A DNA stretch of 64,000 nt from Poronia punctata. Taxonomy: Eukaryota > Ascomycota > Sordariomycetes > Xylariales > Xylariaceae. The position numbers were made by a program, and so were the translations under genes. The notes beneath the pieces are model-generated. The model made no database searches. It was not told the origin of the DNA and worked only from the letters and a program-made list of their open reading frames with translations. Of the stretch, positions 48,162 through 59,300 are shown in pieces. Position 1 is the stretch's first letter. The number at the start of each line of letters is the position of its first letter. The DNA lies in NCBI GenBank assembly GCA_022579005.1, contig MU401560.1, forward strand, positions 62,001-126,000, given 5' to 3'.

Positions 48162-48961
48162 AGTAGGAAGACTATACGTCTAGATTAGTAAGCTTAATTA
48201 CAGATACACGTACATGTAGGGAATTCGGAATAAAGGCATGTTAATCTTGCCTTGCCGGTGTCTTGTACAAGGGAGGTTTAGCCGTGTATACACAGTATAT
48301 GTACAGTGTACGGCCACTACTCGTACGGTGCCACCCGCTAGGCTCAGTAAACCGTTGGCAACAGAAGGTGCCTCCTAACAACAAGACACTTGCAACTACG
48401 TATGGAAGCAACGAAGGCACTTGCAGCCACAGTCGCGCCATTATAGTTAGCCCGGACCCACCTAAGATAGACGTTAAAATTCTACTACTATGGAAGCAAC
48501 GATCAATTCACAGTTGATTTGATCTGGTTTCAACGTCATAATCGAACTTTGACAAACAAGACCTATATACTAGTAAATGTGCCCACAGAGGTAACCTAGG
48601 TGAGCATGGGTAATCTACAGGTTAACCGGGGGGGGTTAACCTCAGGTCATCACATCTGTCTAAATGACAGTTGACTGAACTTGCCCAGATTTTGTACGGT
48701 AAGGGGAAGGGACGGGCCATGCCGTAATAGGAGCATGTTAGAGTGAGCAACTACACACGTATATATCCCCATTACTTGCTTCTACACATCCATTATTACT
48801 ACCGATATATACAACATGGTAGGGAAGGCCTCTTTCAAAGCGCTTTCCCGAGTTCACAAAAGTCTTATTAACAGGTATCTACGCGCAGAGGGGAGTCACG
48901 GACCAGGCTACATGTATATAAGATGAGTTTGTCCTGGCCAACTGTACCCCTCTCTATCTCC
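48162..48961. other. intergenic spacer
   Basis: No gene recognised. A TATATAAG box at 48915-48922, followed by a CT-rich stretch, could be a promoter for the broken retroelement-like region downstream. Confidence 0.5.
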
Positions 48962-49049
48962 TCTACCATATTCATCACAAGCTTCTACCATATTCGTCAT
49001 AAGCTTGTATAATACTCATCATAAGCTTCTACCGTATTCATCATAAGAT
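48962..49049. repeat. 22-bp tandem repeat, 4 copies
   Basis: Four head-to-tail units of pattern TCTACCATATTCATCATAAG plus CT, in exact 22-bp register with a few substitutions per unit. It sits between a TATA box (48915) and the first ATG of the broken frame at 49111. Confidence 0.9.
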
Positions 49050-49110
49050 TGGGCATATCTCGACCGAATCAGTTTCACGGATCCAGAAGTCTTCGGGGGC
49101 CACAGCGACG

Positions 49111-49726
49111 ATGAAAAAGCCCCGCGACCCTGGCAAACAAGAACGCTGGCGGAAAGACGTAATAAAGGCCTACGGCGCGAAAAGAGACAAGGAAACGATA
49201 TACATCAAACATACATACTACCTACGGAATCCAAAGTAGTCCAGGACAAGCGATTCCGGAAGGAGAAAGTGTTGGAGCATTTCTTTCAGAAAGGAGGTAC
49301 GAATGTCAAGCAAGCACGGACCGGTAAACGCGCCATGGACACACGGGTTGATTGAGAGCATTGTTGAAGAAATCGACCGACAACTGCAGAAGGGGGCTTC
49401 AGAAACCGGGTATGCTGACCTAGGGTCGTGGCCTTCCCAGCTATCCACCGCAATTACCACCATTAACTCAATACCCCTGGGCGGGTTCAGCTTGTCCCCA
49501 GCAGAGATTATGAAGGCATCTACACGTATCTATCCCCTCGACCCAAAAATCCTCGCACTACTTGTAGGCTTGAGTAGAGGAGAATGAGATCAGCGAAAGC
49601 GTTCTGAAAATCCGGCTCCCGGATTATCCAATTCCTGATCGACCGATGATAATCCGGAGGGACCAGAAAAGGGATTGGGAGGAGGTATTTGACTTGGACG
49701 CCGAGAAAGAGATACATCCCGAATAG
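49111..49726 (+). pseudogene. broken retroelement-like fragment (possible integrase-region remnant)
   Basis: Protein-like sequence continues across all three frames, interrupted by stops: a basic stretch from ATG 49111 (KQERWRKDVIKAYGAKRDKE) ending at TAG, a second frame with QDKRFRKEKVLEHFFQKGG ending at TGA about 49352, and a third from 49303 to 49587 containing GPVNAPWTHGLIESIVEEI and a WPSQLSTAITTINSIPLGGF-then-LSPAEIM segment. The last resembles the end of the Ty3/gypsy-type integrase core, where W...A...LN....GFSPaEI is common. A further DWEEVFDLDAEKEIHPE segment ends with TAG at 49724. Frame breaks mean no working product. No LTRs were identified. The family call is tentative; an unknown decayed host gene is the alternative. 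Confidence 0.35.
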
Positions 49727-50534
49727 GATTGGGACATACACGAGCTCGGGAGAGGTTTGAAGGCACAAGCCAATGACAATAAAACGTGTGATCGACGCCA
49801 CCAGTCAGAGACAGCCGCATATAAGAACGTTACTGTAGACTTAACGGCCGTAGATAACAAATGAGGTTAAGAAGAAATGTACAAGCTGCTAGATACAGGT
49901 CACAAAAGAAAGAGGTTAATATGTATCCTGTAATACCCTCTAGTAGATATAATCAACAGTTAATCGGCAGTATAAGCATTTATTTGCAGATAGTAATAAG
50001 ATAATCAGCTTAAAGATCTATGTTTATTTTAAACGTTTATTAAAGGTTTATTAAGTGTTTTTTAAGCGGTAATTATTACCTTTACAAGTAAATAGACCTA
50101 TATACTTTGCAACCCAGATGCAGAAAATATCATAAAAGCCCTTGCTAATAACAGAGGCGGAGGCAGCTGGACCTCGATTCCATTTTTCGATTCAATTCTT
50201 CTGGCACGCCAGTTTAGGTAATTCCGGCGTCGTTTGTAGGATTATGCTTTGCATCGGGCACTTTGACAGGACCACCTACAGTAGTGGTATCCTAATCCCT
50301 AAACAGACCCACACGCACTAATCGGGATATCCAAGCACCTATCGTATCGTTCAGTTTGCAAATGCTAGTATGTTCGGTACTCTTCATGGCTTGACGGGGC
50401 AAAACAAACACCCATTAACAGAAGAAACACCATCTTCCAAGGATAAAATTGCAAGCGATGGGTCAGCAACTCGCCCACTTTCATTAAGCTACACGGAAGA
50501 CACCCCTCACAAAAGTTGCAGGCGACCCCCCACA
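49727..50534. other. intergenic spacer with AT-rich stretch
   Basis: AT-rich at about 49915-50115 with runs such as TTTATTAAAGGTTTATTAAG; may be further decayed repeat sequence linked to the fragment upstream. An in-frame ATG at 50370 extends the next gene by 55 codons but lacks protein-like character. Confidence 0.5.
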
Positions 50535-52010
50535 ATGGATGATATCGTTTGGCTGCTGCGCCTCAGTCTCAGCTTACTGATCATTGGCCCCTGGATCGGA
50601 CCGGCCGCGGGATCGTGCGTTATTGCGAAAAGGGGGCTGTCCAACGACCTTGTATTAAAGGGCACTATCCTCACAACTGAAGGTGCGTCTCCAAACTCCA
50701 TCGTCTTCGTGCAGTCCGGCAGGATTGCTCATGTCGGTGACGTGTGCGGACTCGGCACAAGAGGGGAGGATGCTAGCGTGCTGGACTGCACCGGCTCTGT
50801 CATCTCCCCGGGTTTCATCAATACCCACGAGCACATCGATTATTCCACCATCAGGCCCTTCCCGGATATCGGAGAACGCGTCAAGCATCGCCATGACTGG
50901 CGCGTGGGGGCACGTAACTACACGATGCGGACCGTGGCTGTGAACGGCACCGTCTTCGATGCCACGGCGTGGGGCGAGCTACGGCACATCTTCTCCGGGA
51001 CTACGTCTATCATAGGCGGAGAGATGGTGCCGGGCTTAGCCCGAAACCTCGATTTCGCCGACGGTCTAGAAGACGGCTTAGACGGACCGATAGCCAGCTA
51101 TGACACTTTCCCGCTCGACGATCCTGTCGGCATCATTCGCCATGGCGACTGCGACTACGGCCCGGACCCCATTGATCAGGCCACGGCGACCGGCTATCAC
51201 CGCTTCCTGGCACACGTCGGCGAAGGCGTCGACGAAGCGGCAGCCAATGAGTTCACCTGCTTGTCCAACCTCACCTTCGATACAACACCGGCGCCCACCG
51301 GCGGCGGTCTGAGCACCGACATCGTGGCCCCCAATTTCGCTCTAATACACGCTCTTGGCCTCACGGACGAGGACTTCTCCATGGTTGCCGCCCGCGGCGC
51401 CAAGATCGTCTGGTCACCGCGCAGCAACATGTATCTCTACGGCAAGACGTTGAACGCGAGCTACCTGCTCGAAGCCGGCATAACTGTCGCACTAGGCACG
51501 GACTGGCTACCTTCCGGGTCGGCCACCATGGCGAGAGAAGCCGTGTGCGGCGCTCACGCTATGAAGGTGATGTACGATAGAGAGGTGCCGGCAAAAGTTC
51601 TGTGGGAAATGGCCACGATCAACGCGGCTACTGTCGCCGGTTTCGAGGACCATATCGGTTCTATCGAAGTTGGCAAGTTGGCCGATATCGTAGTGTTCGA
51701 GGGTGATTATTGCCCTGAATATGACTCTGACCCTGACCCGTTTGCGCAGGCGATATTCGCCCCGGAGGAGAATATCGAGCTTGTCCTTCGCGGAGGCAAG
51801 ATCCTTCTCGCGAGCTCCGAGTTAGGAGACTTGGCTTCTTCGAGTACTTGTGAGATGTTGGCGTCGTTGTCTAATAAGATGGCGTGTGTGGCGGATGAGT
51901 TGGGCTTCACTTTTGAGGAATTCGAGGATAAGCTAAAGGGTGTATATCCCGCTGTCTTACCTGGCATACCTCCTTATGAACCGACATGTGAGCCTGATGA
52001 CCAGCTTTAG
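50535..52010 (+). CDS. secreted amidohydrolase-superfamily metal-dependent hydrolase
   Basis: Predicted 491 aa, single exon. I chose ATG at 50535 because it has a good context (CACAATG) and gives a signal peptide (DDIVWLLRLSLSLLIIGPW...AAGS); the frame is open back to an ATG at 50370, which would add 55 polar residues before that hydrophobic segment. Features of the TIM-barrel amidohydrolase family: an N-terminal beta domain (DLVLKGTILTTEGASPNSIVFVQSGRIAHVG), the metal motif HxH in SPGFINTHEHIDYS (H98, H100), further candidates in FLAHVGEGVDE and ALIHALGLTDED, and the metal-binding Asp in VALGTDWLPSG, then the closing GSIEVGKLADIVVF. Related enzymes are cytosine-deaminase/TRZ-like and imidazolonepropionase-like hydrolases. 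The substrate is unknown. Secretion is unusual for the family's housekeeping members and suggests action on an external cyclic amide or similar compound. Confidence 0.85.
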   Translation: MDDIVWLLRLSLSLLIIGPWIGPAAGSCVIAKRGLSNDLVLKGTILTTEGASPNSIVFVQSGRIAHVGDVCGLGTRGEDASVLDCTGSVISPGFINTHEHIDYSTIRPFPDIGERVKHRHDWRVGARNYTMRTVAVNGTVFDATAWGELRHIFSGTTSIIGGEMVPGLARNLDFADGLEDGLDGPIASYDTFPLDDPVGIIRHGDCDYGPDPIDQATATGYHRFLAHVGEGVDEAAANEFTCLSNLTFDTTPAPTGGGLSTDIVAPNFALIHALGLTDEDFSMVAARGAKIVWSPRSNMYLYGKTLNASYLLEAGITVALGTDWLPSGSATMAREAVCGAHAMKVMYDREVPAKVLWEMATINAATVAGFEDHIGSIEVGKLADIVVFEGDYCPEYDSDPDPFAQAIFAPEENIELVLRGGKILLASSELGDLASSSTCEMLASLSNKMACVADELGFTFEEFEDKLKGVYPAVLPGIPPYEPTCEPDDQL

Positions 52011-52036
52011 TACATATACATACGTACATACATACA

Positions 52037-52069
52037 TAATTAATTAATTAATTAATTAATTAATTAATA
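52037..52069. repeat. (TAAT)n microsatellite
   Basis: About eight TAAT units just downstream of the amidohydrolase stop codon, preceded by a short CATA-type run. Confidence 0.9.
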
Positions 52070-53054
52070 ATAAGTTACGATTTGGCTTACATCACTTGAT
52101 TCTTGATGACTCGTGCGTTTAGACGCTCTACTTTTATTATCTGGATACATGCCGCTTCTGTGTTCGGAGGTTTAAAGCTCGGTTTCTTGTGGTCTGGTCT
52201 TCTTAGAGACTTACAATCGTTGTATTATGCAAGTCTGAGTTTTGCGGCATCAAAGAACAATATAAATACAGGGTATATAACCAATGCCACTCATCAACCA
52301 ACTATTTGGCGGGTGAGAAACAAGGACTTTACAATATCTAGATAACCATAAGTCTATTTGTTGATAGTGCGTACCCGTCATTTATTACTACTTATACGTT
52401 TTTAACAAGGCCTCTGTCTAGTATCTAATCAAAAGCATGCATCTAGATTCTAACGCCACCCACTCAAATTGATAGATGTGTGCCCATAACGTTACCAAGT
52501 TATTAACGAACTAAGGATTAAGAATCATGGGTTAAAGCAGTCTAGCAATACACGATTATATACACCCTTGATGTTAGTGTTGGTGTAGTACGAAGATATA
52601 ACATACATCACATCCCACATTTGGTATCCTACCTACCTGATACATACGTATATACATACCTCATCGTCGTCATCATCGTCGTTGTCATTTTCCCAGGAGC
52701 CCGGTTGAATAAATCACCCATGTATTACAAGTAAAACTCACTTACAATGTCGTCACTTATAAGAAAACGCCGTGAATTCTGTTTGTGTCACTTTCTTATT
52801 TACCCCTTTCTTATTCCCCCTTTCCCACCGTTTTGGAGATATTAAAGTAGGTAGGTACCTTAAGTATAGAGACGAGATACGCCCCCCTAGAGTTATCGTA
52901 TAAACAGTCTTCCTGGATAGGGGATAGGGGTCTCTGCAAATCCATTTCATTCTACTCGTGCTCAACCTGCTTGGCCGGACCTTTTGAAGCGGAATTCAGA
53001 TTTGCTTTTACTTTCGCCGGTAGCTTCGAACCTACCCAATCTACGTATCTCAGT

Positions 53055-53081
53055 GATCTATCTATCTATCTATCTATCTAT
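53055..53081. repeat. (ATCT)n microsatellite
   Basis: Six to seven ATCT tetramers on plus. Confidence 0.9.
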
Positions 53082-53173
53082 TTTACCTACGATACACGTA
53101 CTCCTAGACCTCGCCAAATGAAGGTGGATGGATTGTTAGATAGACATGAAAGCATAGTTAACGCTACACGACA

Positions 53174-53174
<1 letters not shown>

Positions 53175-53208
<34 letters not shown>

Positions 53209-53385
53209 CGGGCGGCGGGCGCGCGGGGGGGGGGGGGCGGGGGGGGGGGCGNNNNNNNNNNTCAAAATAATTTACCAACCAACCACTTACCCCAACACCC
53301 CCCCAAATTACGGTGGCGTGTTTGTTATTTCTAAAATAACGCATTTTTAACGAAACCCCCCACCCCCCCCCCCCCCCCCCCCCCC
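53175..53385. other. assembly gap (10 N at 53252-53261) after a long G-rich run, followed by a C run
   Basis: About 75 nearly pure G with occasional C up to the gap, and a run of about 22 C at 53363-53385. Same artefact style as the gap at 33067. Frames across it (poly-Gly on plus, Pro-rich on minus) are not genes. Confidence 0.9.
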
Positions 53386-56300
53386 GTAACCGGGCACCGA
53401 AGTGCAATAGGTATGCGGGTTTTGTTTCTGCCAAAAGGGAAACTGAGATTCCGCGCACGAGTAGACTACCTAGTAGGTATTCAGTTGAGACGAACCCACT
53501 ACAACTTAGCCTTGCTGAACCTGTCCTGTCCTGTCCTGTCCCGTCTGTGTGGTTCAGGATCCTCTGGCGGAACGGAACGTACGTGATATGATTATCCACG
53601 TGGAGTTTTGCAAGCCAAGTCGAGATGCATACGGGGTACGGATATGTTTAAGTAAGGTAGGTGTTCTAACCCTCGATATCAGTACGTAATATGCTACGCA
53701 TTAGTTCCGCTCGAGAACCTATAATCAATCGAGTGTCGTCAAGACGGCGCTATCATGTCAGTTGCGTGGCGGTCTTTGCGATAGGTAAGGTACACTGTAA
53801 TTACGCGTATACTGTATGGCGACATAAATACGCATCACCGGGTCCAATACGGTACGAGTAGAGATAAAAACGTTAAAGATCTTGACCATAACGCTTTTCA
53901 TACACTGTAAAAAAAGCCATATAATATGATACCTGTTGATTTCTAGGGTTGAAAATTTACTACGTTATCTACTTACCTACTCGTAGTTTAGCGTTGGTAT
54001 TTGTATTACCTACGAGTACTTTGTTGGATCCAAAAAGTGCAAGACCAAATATCGTGACAAGGGCGATCATAATAGATCCGGTGCCGCTACCGTATCTACT
54101 CGTACACGTGCTTGTCCACTTCTTCCATGTGGTTAGGATTACCTATCTTCTTTCTGAAATTGCATAAGGGTAGGTACCTATATTATTATCAAACTACCTA
54201 CACGTAACCTAACGTAACCTAACCTAACCTAACCCAACCTGTCAAAGAAAAGATGGTAAGATCGACGTCGTGTTCTGATCGATAGATATTCCATGTGGCT
54301 TGGAGTGAGTACACGTAAAGCAGCACGACGTTGAGGCTTGCAGCCACCACTATTATAAATCAACAGCCTCAAGGAGGTAGTAATTGAGATGAGATGATCG
54401 GGAAATGTACGATACGCATCTCGTAGACGATAATAAGGGAGTCAAGAAGTCGGGGTGCCAGGAACCCGGTCGTTACGTAGTACCTACATGGTAACTGCTT
54501 GCATATCGATTTATATAACCGTGAACAGCTAGGTAGCTATCTTATTCCCGTGTGACGGGTCGAGTCTTTAGTCTAATGTCCCGAAGCGAAGACTCAGCCC
54601 AGCTCTCTTGAGACGAGGAATTCGGGATGCAACATCCTATAGGTTTTTAGGTATGAGTACTACCTTATACTATACAACACACCTCTCAGTAGGTACACGT
54701 AGATACCCAGATCAACGGTAATGTGATAGGGTGATGGTGAGGTTTGGCCAAGATTAGGTAAATTTGCCAACTGTCAATCACTATAGAAGCGCCGCAAGTG
54801 ACTTGACTGCTGCAAGCCTGCAGATTATTAGTACGACCGTTGTACTACAGGACCAATCAAATATCCGTGTAGAAAGAGAAAGTTTTGAGGGGACGTTCCT
54901 GACATCCCACTTCCCCGGGTCTGCTTTCCCTCTTATGCATGGTGCATATGTGATACTACCTTATCTACTGTGGCTTGAACAGATAGTACCTACCTAACCT
55001 GTCCCCCTGTAATGTCGGAGTGCATTAAAGGAAAAGGAAAAAGAAAAAGGAATCAGGTGAAGGAAAAGAAAAGAAAACCACATTCTATATGATTAGCATT
55101 GGCCCTATCACCACTAACTAGGAGAGGTATTCCTACGAGTAGGTACCTCTTCAAATAAACTGGGCGCGGGGATCTATATTCGTACGCGTCTGACATTTTG
55201 CGCGCGCGTCACCGTAGGGTATGGTCCCATCTCAAGGATCTACGTTCAGAAGATGAACTAATGAACATGACAAAAAGTGATCAGAGGATAGCGCTGTCCA
55301 ACACCCAGACTCTGACAGAACCTGGTTCGGACTACCTAGCTTAACCTAGTGAGTCTGTTGTCGAATCTCCGGGGGAGGAGAACATGGACATACGTGTACG
55401 TATGTATCGGGCAAAGCCGCTGAAAGAAACTCGGGACTAGGTTAGGTACCTAATTACGAGTATGTGTGAATTATAATTTCATCTACACGTACTGTAGGGA
55501 TTACGTATGTGTATTGAATTGATTCTAGGGTTTATCATCAGTGAAACGATGAAGAATGCAAGAAAGGGGGGAGGGACAGGCCTAGTTATGAGTGACAGTC
55601 TACGTACACGTACCTTACCTTATATGTACTCGTAGGTGCCTACCTAGTGAAACTTTAAAGAACAAATGGAAGATGCGGAAAAGGCGTTGTTGGTGCGGGC
55701 GGCCCGGGGCGAGAAGTTGGCCAGTTGGTTTCATTTGAGCGTGTGCAGGTTGCTTTCTCAGTGTATTATGTAACAGTCTCAGGTCTGGGTTGTACCTACC
55801 CGACCCGACTTGAACACCTCAGCTATTGTCTTCCCATCGTAGATATAAACTTGAATGTTTTTTTTTAAATTTATATTATTTGGGCATAGTACTAAGAAGT
55901 GCACACGTACGAGTAGGTAGGTTAAAGCCTTTGAGAGTGTCTCATTGGGAGGGGAACGACCTCAACGTGACATGTCGTGTCTTCCCAACTATTAATATAG
56001 GTACCTACCTACCTAAGGTATCGTGGAGTATTTATAGAGACCTACCAGTCGGTAGGTCACGTCGAGTTGTCGCCAGGAAGCTAAAGATGTTAGGGAGAAA
56101 TCCCCTTTAGGAAGAGAACGACCCTGGAGATTCTGCCTTCCATGGAAGTCTACTGGGCCTGCCTAATCAGATTCGACAGTACTCATCGAAGTTTGAAATC
56201 CGACAGAAAACAGAAGCATTGAGCGCAGCTGAATATAAAAGGGCCAGGGTCCTTAAATCAAGTAGGGCGTTTCAGATGATCATGTGGCTTTGGCCAATTT

Positions 56301-59300
56301 GACGAGACAGTTTGAGTATGAAACCTCCGTCCGCGGGAATATTGTATGTTCACTTGAAATACATAATCAAATATCCTTGACCCTTGGCTGATTATTGTTC
56401 AGCTGCGTCTGTGTATTGTATTATTAGTATGTGATCGTTCGTATGGCACATTATTGACGAAAAGATGCTTTGTCCTGGTCGAGCAGCGTTTTTCGTTGAC
56501 CAGCTTCGATAACTCTTGGTCATATCGAGCATGTCTAACCAATAGGTGTAGGTCCGACGGCGATAGTACCGGCCTCGGCCCCTTATTAATTCACCCGAAG
56601 ACTGGCCGTTGAACGGACAATGGCTGCTTCGGAAAAAGAAAGCAACGTCAAGGATGTTGATCATCATCGGCTGCCAGCAGAAGCTTCCGACTGGTCTCTA
56701 AACTGTCAAGGACGGTTGGCTTCGCGGGTTCTGCCCTGGACGCCCAGACAAGCCAGGTTGTACTGGCGTCTGTACACATATGAGGAGGGTTGCATTCCAT
56801 GCGGGGGTACCATTGTTCATCTGCGTATACCTATCTCTACGTGTAGAAGGTCAACAATGATAACCAATAGAGAGAAAAATTAGCAACTTACGAGTAAGCC
56901 GCTAGGTTAGTAGGTTAGGATAGTTTAGTCCCTCAGGGTATCTCTGGTCGCCGACAATCGAGTTCGGGAGACTTGCTGCTTATTCTTACAAGCCTTGTGC
57001 GGCTCAAGTAGCTTGGTTATAATGTTACGCGAGCAATGAGCGGAAACTTGTTCTCGCCTACTCCGACGTGATTTCCACTGTCATTGTCGATAGTGATACA
57101 ATGGGCTTCGGATCGGAAAGCATGGAACTTGATGATCTGAATCCGGTAAGGAACCGGGTGGCTTGGCAGGTGGGCTTGGTTACTCTCGGCAACACGCTGT
57201 AATCAAACCCCTTGTTCTGAGGTTGGAGTTTTCCTTCTTATCAGATTCCCTGTCAATCTGTTTTCTGTCACCCGGTTAGACGCTCAGGCAGTCAGGCGCT
57301 GTCAGGTTGGTATCTGACACCTGAGGTACCTACATTTTAATACCTTACCTTTACCTTTGCTCGTACAAGGGCGACCGGGTCATTGGGTACTGTAGTCTGG
57401 TACAAGCACCAATCAACCTGGAGGCCTCACATCTGGGACAATTAAATTCGCTTGTGTGCTTGGGACAGAATTAGGGATCCGACTTATAGGAGTGCCGTTT
57501 CTCTACAAGTATGCTGAAACCGCCGACCGAATTGACAATGTGATGACTTTTTTTGGTGCTGCATATCTTATTCCTTTACCAGGGTATCAGGCCTTTCCGG
57601 GACCTCGTCCGAGAGACATGGTATCTTAAACAGGAGGTATCGTCGTGGCAAACCAGGGTTGGAAACCAGGGATCTTTAGGCTTTTGGGCGTTCTTGACAG
57701 GCAACTCGCCATTCTTGTACGAGTAGGTATCTGGGCAATAGCGCTGACGGAGAAAATAGTTTAGCCTACAACCAACTACACTGTATTGGGAATCATATCC
57801 CTCATTAGTACGGATCTATCAGCTATTTCGGGCTAGTGTCTAAACCCGGGTAACGAGCCTAGTAGCCAACTAGAAGACGAAGGAACGCAGGGATAGGTGT
57901 TCGCGCCTTCTGCGCGGCCCCTTTGGAGACGACCATGTCGATTCCATAGCGTGTAAGCTAGGCTAATAATGTCATTAAATTTTAACATTGCTTGGTCTGG
58001 TCAAGCCGAAAAAATAATCACCGGTTCATTTGGGACCTATTCCGCCAAGTCGGAACCGTCAATGTGTTTCAGCTTAGAACACACATATTACCCTGACAGT
58101 GACCAAGTATCGTAGACTACTCGCAATATACCTTGAAATTATCTTAAGAGAAACGCGTAAGGTAAAACGCGTGAGGGGTCGACGAGAGCTGACCGGGGAG
58201 AGAGGCGAGGAAATCAAGACACATCTCGCTTCGATCATCAGTGGATTTTTGATCCTCGCCCAGCGCCGCGGCCTACCTACTACACGTATGTACGTGTATG
58301 GCTCGACCTCGTGTGATGTTGGTGATAAAGACCGACTCCGATCAGCTCTGCATAGCATGCGTGCCTCGGAGAATTTGAGCTTGACGAAAGGAATTGAGGA
58401 GCACATGTCTCTCAGCTAGGGCTAATATTTGGTAGTAGATATAAAGTTGAAATAATACATGTGGAGAAGGACGGGAAGACGGAAAGGTGCGTCTTTAATA
58501 TGCGTATAGACTGATATTTACATGTATATGTCCCTCTACACATACGTGTAAATAGATAGCACGGCTATAGCTGGTTGTAAACATGGTCCCCTTGGGTAGG
58601 TATTATATTTATAAACTTACAAGTATACGTCGAAAGAGAACCTAACAGTAAGATGTATATTTCTCCTCATTTTCACCACAGAGGCCCATAGCCTACCAAG
58701 ATAACTTTCGCATCCCGATCTTATGGATTCTTGAGGTTCTCGATGGCGACCTACCAGAAATACACACGGTATTTACCTAGTGCACGCATCAGTAAACTAC
58801 TGCAATTTGTACAGTAGCGTACAGTAGCCTCCATGGAGATAATTATTTTTACATGCAATTCTACAGACTACGCAGGCAAGATCCACACGCAGTTAAAGTA
58901 GCAGGTACGCACGTTTACGTACGTGTAGGTAGGTACGAGTACGTACTAATCTAACGTCCAGAAGAAATCCTCTGTCCTGTCTGTTTCTGTCTGCATTCTG
59001 GTGGTACTAGGCGATACACACTTGCATCTGCCGACCAGTATGTACATACCTACATACACCCCAAGTTCGCAACAAGATGGCTCTTGTCTTGTGTCCGAAT
59101 AGGTGCTGGTGTCTGTGCTAGGTTATGTACTCGTAGATGTACTTCTTGATGCTTCACGACACGCTTCCAATCCTTGCGTTGTGATCTACTTGGCCAGGGG
59201 TCGTGCCCACAAGAGTGGGTATCTCATTCGAGCTGGAGCTGTTAGCGCATGTAGAAACTCATCATTCTATCTCATCTTACTCTGTAACGAAGTCCAGACG

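Noticed and set aside
53087..53599. 170-codon open frame on minus crossing the second gap
   Set aside because: Contains N codons and homopolymer-encoded Pro and Gly; an artefact.
58074..58419. Overlapping open frames of about 110 codons on both strands
   Set aside because: No motif in either; mutual antisense openness points to composition, not coding.
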